From JAGOSA01 sp043718505 (lineage in GTDB: Bacteria > Patescibacteriota > Minisyncoccia > Phycocordibacterales > UBA9973), in contig JAYSVN010000029.1 of NCBI GenBank assembly GCA_043718505.1, positions 1-48,580 of the forward strand: a stretch of 48,580 nt of DNA. Reading direction: 5' to 3'. Below the pieces are notes generated by a model that worked only from the letters and a program-made list of their open reading frames with translations, was not told the DNA's origin and did not search any database. Of this stretch, positions 46,018 to 48,580 are shown one piece after another (position 1 is the first letter of the stretch; each line of letters opens with the position of its first letter). The position numbers and the translations under genes are program-made.

Positions 46018-47343
46018 CTATTGCTCACTGGTAAGATAAGCATTAATTTTTGAGCTCGCAGTGTTAAGTGCTCCTGTTGAGTTGGATTTACCTGACTGTA
46101 TATCACTTACCATAGCCTGAAAAACACTATCGGTAAAACTGGTATTTGGATCAATCCAGGCTTTGGAAATAAGGGCTGATTGATAGAGGAGTGGATAGTA
46201 TGTATTTGTCGGATCGTTCGGTACCATGTCCCGACGAACAGGGGCAACGGTATAGCCTGTTTTTGAAAGCGTACTGAGTAAGGTCGCTGCTTTCAACGGT
46301 ACAGTCATATCTTTGGCGACATAGTACGCCAGGCCGGTATTTTTACTTTGTTTGGAAATAGCTACGCCGTAGAGTTGTCCTACAGTAGATTTTGTACCGT
46401 TAGCATTGGCTTGGGGTATAGGAGCAATATCAAAATTTAAGTTAGGATTTGTCCGACGCAAACTTGAAAGTTCACTACCCAGGCCGACGTAGTATGCCAA
46501 GTCACCTGAGAGAAAACGATCCCGATCACTTGAAAATGTTTTGTTCCAGGAATAAATTGTTCGGTTTGATGGATTGGCAAACTGAGTATAATAGTCGAGC
46601 GCAACCGAAGCCGCACTTTGCGTTGATGTTCCTTGCGTTCCCAAATCAAGCACTAATTTCCCATTTCCATTCACATGCATGATCGGATCTCCTGCCTGCA
46701 AAAAGAGGAGTGAAAGAATTTCTTTGGCATGACGAATATTGGTGTATTCACCGAGCGCTACTGCACTGCGCGTAATATTAAAATCATTACTGACAATTGA
46801 TATTTTTTTGGCCAGTTCAGGAAATTCCTTCCATTCCTTTGGCGCTGTCGCAATTCCGACGCTGGCAAAAATATCTTTATTCCAGAAGCCAACCAGCGGA
46901 TCAACAAAAAGTGGCTGAGCCAAAACTCCGGTCTGCGTAAGATAGGTATTGGCTATATCCATATATGTTAACGTATAGGTCGTGACCGGATAACTGGCAT
47001 AAGGAATTTCATACATTTTGTCTCTCTGTCGCCAGAAAATGTCAGGCGTAACCATAAAGAGGTCCGGGCCAGTACCCGAGGCAAAAGCTTCAACTAAATC
47101 ACTTTCATATGTAGCCGGGTTTTTTTGAACATAAATAATGCTAAATGTTTGATTTTGAACTGTGGTTTCGGCAATAAACTGGCTCATTGACTGCAAGTCC
47201 ATTGTGCCCCACATAAATACGGTTCCGGTTGGCGTTGTGACTTTTGATGAACCGAGTTTAACGTAGCCGCCAAATACTGCCACTCCGAAGAGAATGAAAA
47301 AACCGAAAACAAAAAGGACAATTGTTTGAAAGCTCAACTTCAT
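46018..47343 (-). CDS. Extracellular solute-binding protein (ABC sugar type)
   Basis: A 441-residue protein with an N-terminal membrane anchor (about 7-29) and the family-1 substrate-binding fold: TVFMWGTMD, GTGPDLFMVTPD, PLFVDPLVGFWNKDIFA, FLSGDLAYYVGLGSEL, and a C-terminal lobe with FTDSVFQAMVSDIQSG. It has no lipobox Cys, so it may stay anchored by its N-terminal helix. No permease or ATPase gene is nearby. It lies in a run with pilin-like genes downstream and overlaps the methyltransferase stop by 4 nt. Substrate unknown. Confidence 0.9.
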   Translation of the reverse strand: MKLSFQTIVLFVFGFFILFGVAVFGGYVKLGSSKVTTPTGTVFMWGTMDLQSMSQFIAETTVQNQTFSIIYVQKNPATYESDLVEAFASGTGPDLFMVTPDIFWRQRDKMYEIPYASYPVTTYTLTYMDIANTYLTQTGVLAQPLFVDPLVGFWNKDIFASVGIATAPKEWKEFPELAKKISIVSNDFNITRSAVALGEYTNIRHAKEILSLLFLQAGDPIMHVNGNGKLVLDLGTQGTSTQSAASVALDYYTQFANPSNRTIYSWNKTFSSDRDRFLSGDLAYYVGLGSELSSLRRTNPNLNFDIAPIPQANANGTKSTVGQLYGVAISKQSKNTGLAYYVAKDMTVPLKAATLLSTLSKTGYTVAPVRRDMVPNDPTNTYYPLLYQSALISKAWIDPNTSFTDSVFQAMVSDIQSGKSNSTGALNTASSKINAYLTSEQ

Positions 47344-47918
47344 GACAATGTAAAAATTATACCATAGTGGTGCGCGCCGGCTTCGAAGTTTTTTACTTTT
47401 TTGAAACCATTAGAAACTAAAAGACTTTCGGCATTCGCAGATGTAATGACGTGATCAGGCGCCGGGCCCATACCGCCAAATGATTCGCTCCAATCAATAA
47501 GCAGGACTTTACCGGAAGTCTTGAGTATGCGCTTTACTTCATCAAGAAAACCCTTTCGATCTTCAACCTGAAAAAGGACATTTGAAATAATGGCGCAGTC
47601 TACAGTTTGGTCGTGAATTTTGGTACCGCCTTTTTTTTCTATATTGCCCCAAATATAATCAATATTAGTGAGGTGCTCTTTTTTGGCCGCGTCCTGAATA
47701 TGCTGAAGTAAGTCTCGCTGAACTTCAATGCAGTAGACTTTTCCGTCTCCGCCATTAATTTTTTTAGCTGCGGCAATCGTATAAAAACCACTACCGGCGC
47801 CGAGATCAGCGATCACGAGGTTTGTGGTGAGTTCTAATTGGTCTAAATTATTGGAAGGATCTGCGAACATAGTTTTTATTGTATCAGTTAGTTTATTAAA
47901 TGTGTGATTCTCGAGCAC
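47340..47918 (-). CDS. Class I SAM-dependent methyltransferase
   Basis: The 192-residue product has the SAM-binding motif I LVIADLGAGSGFYTIAAAK (about 30-48), motif II KVYCIEVQRDLL, a later VDCAIISNVLFQV and LLIDWSESFGGMGP. It lacks a catalytic motif for DNA or a specific substrate, so the target may be a small molecule or a lipid-like compound. Its stop overlaps the solute-binding gene start (ATGA), making it the first gene of the run with the pilin-like proteins. Confidence 0.88.
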   Translation of the reverse strand: MLENHTFNKLTDTIKTMFADPSNNLDQLELTTNLVIADLGAGSGFYTIAAAKKINGGDGKVYCIEVQRDLLQHIQDAAKKEHLTNIDYIWGNIEKKGGTKIHDQTVDCAIISNVLFQVEDRKGFLDEVKRILKTSGKVLLIDWSESFGGMGPAPDHVITSANAESLLVSNGFKKVKNFEAGAHHYGIIFTLS

Positions 47919-48005
47919 GGAAATTTTTTACTAAAAATTTCCTCTTCCTCGTGCCGTCGCACTGCGGGGTCTCTCGAATCCCACATTTCAACAAAAACTG
48001 ACACA

Positions 48006-48580
48006 TTACATAACTGCAAGAGAGGCGATTTGGTCTCCCGGTCTTAATTTCATAATAGTAACACCTTGTGTTTGTCTGCCGAGTGACGGAATGGATTCGA
48101 GTGAGGTACGAATAATTTGGCCTTTTTTCGAAACTGCAATTAATTCTTCTTCGTCGCGAATGAGACGGCCGATAATCAATTTCCCTGTTTTAGCTGTTAC
48201 TTTTGCAGTTTTAATACCGGAGCCACCGCGCTTCTGGGTTTTGTATTCGCCGATTTTGGTTTTCTTGCCGAGGCCATTTTCTGACATTGTAAGGAAGGCT
48301 GCGCTACCTACACCGCCATCTTTGCCTTTTTCTTCATTCTTTCTGATGACACCCACACCGACAACAGTATCCCCTTTGCCAACTTTAATAGCGCGAACAC
48401 CACCGGCTGTGCGACCCATTTCGCGAACATCTGATTCTTTAAATCTGATTGACTGCCCTGCTGCCGTGCCAAGAATAACATCGTCACCTTTTTCCACAAG
48501 AACAGCAGACTTGAGCGCATCGCCCTTGTCGAGTCGGATAGCGATGATACCTGAGCGGCGAACATCTTTGAAACTTTCTG
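48006..48580 (-). CDS. gyrA: DNA gyrase subunit A, C-terminal part (start beyond window)
   Basis: The frame continues past the right edge. The visible 190 residues form a GyrA/ParC beta-pinwheel domain: VRRSGIIAIRLDKGDALKSAVLVEKGDDVILGTAAGQSIRF (region), REMGRTAGGVRAIKV, LIIGRLI and a C-terminal SLGRQTQGVTIMKLRPGD. Repeated GR.A.GV blades wrap DNA. GyrA is favoured over ParC from the regularity of the repeats, but only the tail is seen. It ends 87 nt before the methyltransferase gene. Confidence 0.9.
   Translation of the reverse strand, partial: ESFKDVRRSGIIAIRLDKGDALKSAVLVEKGDDVILGTAAGQSIRFKESDVREMGRTAGGVRAIKVGKGDTVVGVGVIRKNEEKGKDGGVGSAAFLTMSENGLGKKTKIGEYKTQKRGGSGIKTAKVTAKTGKLIIGRLIRDEEELIAVSKKGQIIRTSLESIPSLGRQTQGVTIMKLRPGDQIASLAVM

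Overview
The window looks like a chromosomal piece of a Patescibacteria (Candidate Phyla Radiation) bacterium, probably Parcubacteria-like. This is inference from content: a cluster of small type IV secretion pilin-like membrane proteins, a DUF4446 protein, a short IF-2 without its N-terminal extension, a PaaX/Cas2-like protein without any CRISPR, AT-rich DNA with short intergenic gaps, and almost no Shine-Dalgarno sequences. No rRNA, insertion sequence, prophage or CRISPR array is visible.

Layout. 1-3.5 kb: a partial coiled-coil protein, two unknown proteins and a DEAD-box helicase. 3.6-4.4 kb: a helix-turn-helix/endonuclease-like gene that runs into tRNA-Val. 4.4-8.0 kb: a minus-strand operon yqeY, holin-like, DedA, MYG1, obg. 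8.0-13.1 kb: a DEDDh exonuclease, glmS, a small membrane protein and dnaK. 13.1-15.6 kb: accessory genes (membrane protein, DUF3467-like, PaaX/Cas2-like, a toxin-antitoxin pair, an unknown). 15.6-21.1 kb: grpE, an arginyltransferase-like protein, a sugar nucleotidyltransferase, NUDIX, a sorbosone-dehydrogenase-like protein, a structured intergenic region and a flavoprotein. 21.2-29.2 kb: an unknown, dinB, lexA, gmk, tsaD, a secreted protein, rel and parB. 29.3-35.1 kb: tRNAs, miaA, an NqrB/RnfD-reductase fusion, a tRNA-like RNA, rpmG, the second HTH/endonuclease-like gene beside tRNA-Tyr, and an interrupted DUF6624 gene. 35.1-41.5 kb: clpB, cysteine desulfurase, DUF4446, infB, rbfA. 41.5-43.7 kb: four tRNAs and an SPFH operon. 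43.7-48.6 kb: five pilin-like genes with a solute-binding protein and a methyltransferase, then the end of gyrA.

How the genes work together. Most are housekeeping: translation (infB, rbfA, rpmG, obg, nine clear tRNAs plus one aberrant), tRNA modification (tsaD, miaA), protein quality control (dnaK, grpE, clpB), the stringent response (rel), SOS response and translesion synthesis (lexA, dinB), and cell-wall precursor supply (glmS). The striking regulatory theme is geometry: in about a dozen genes a -10 hexamer ends exactly 7 nt before the start codon, so the predicted mRNA begins at the start codon. The signals most worth a second look are this leaderless architecture, two HTH/LAGLIDADG-like paralogs abutting tRNA genes, a tRNA-like RNA with GNRA and UUCG hairpins beside it, a candidate pseudoknot RNA, and the DUF6624 gene split by one TAA.
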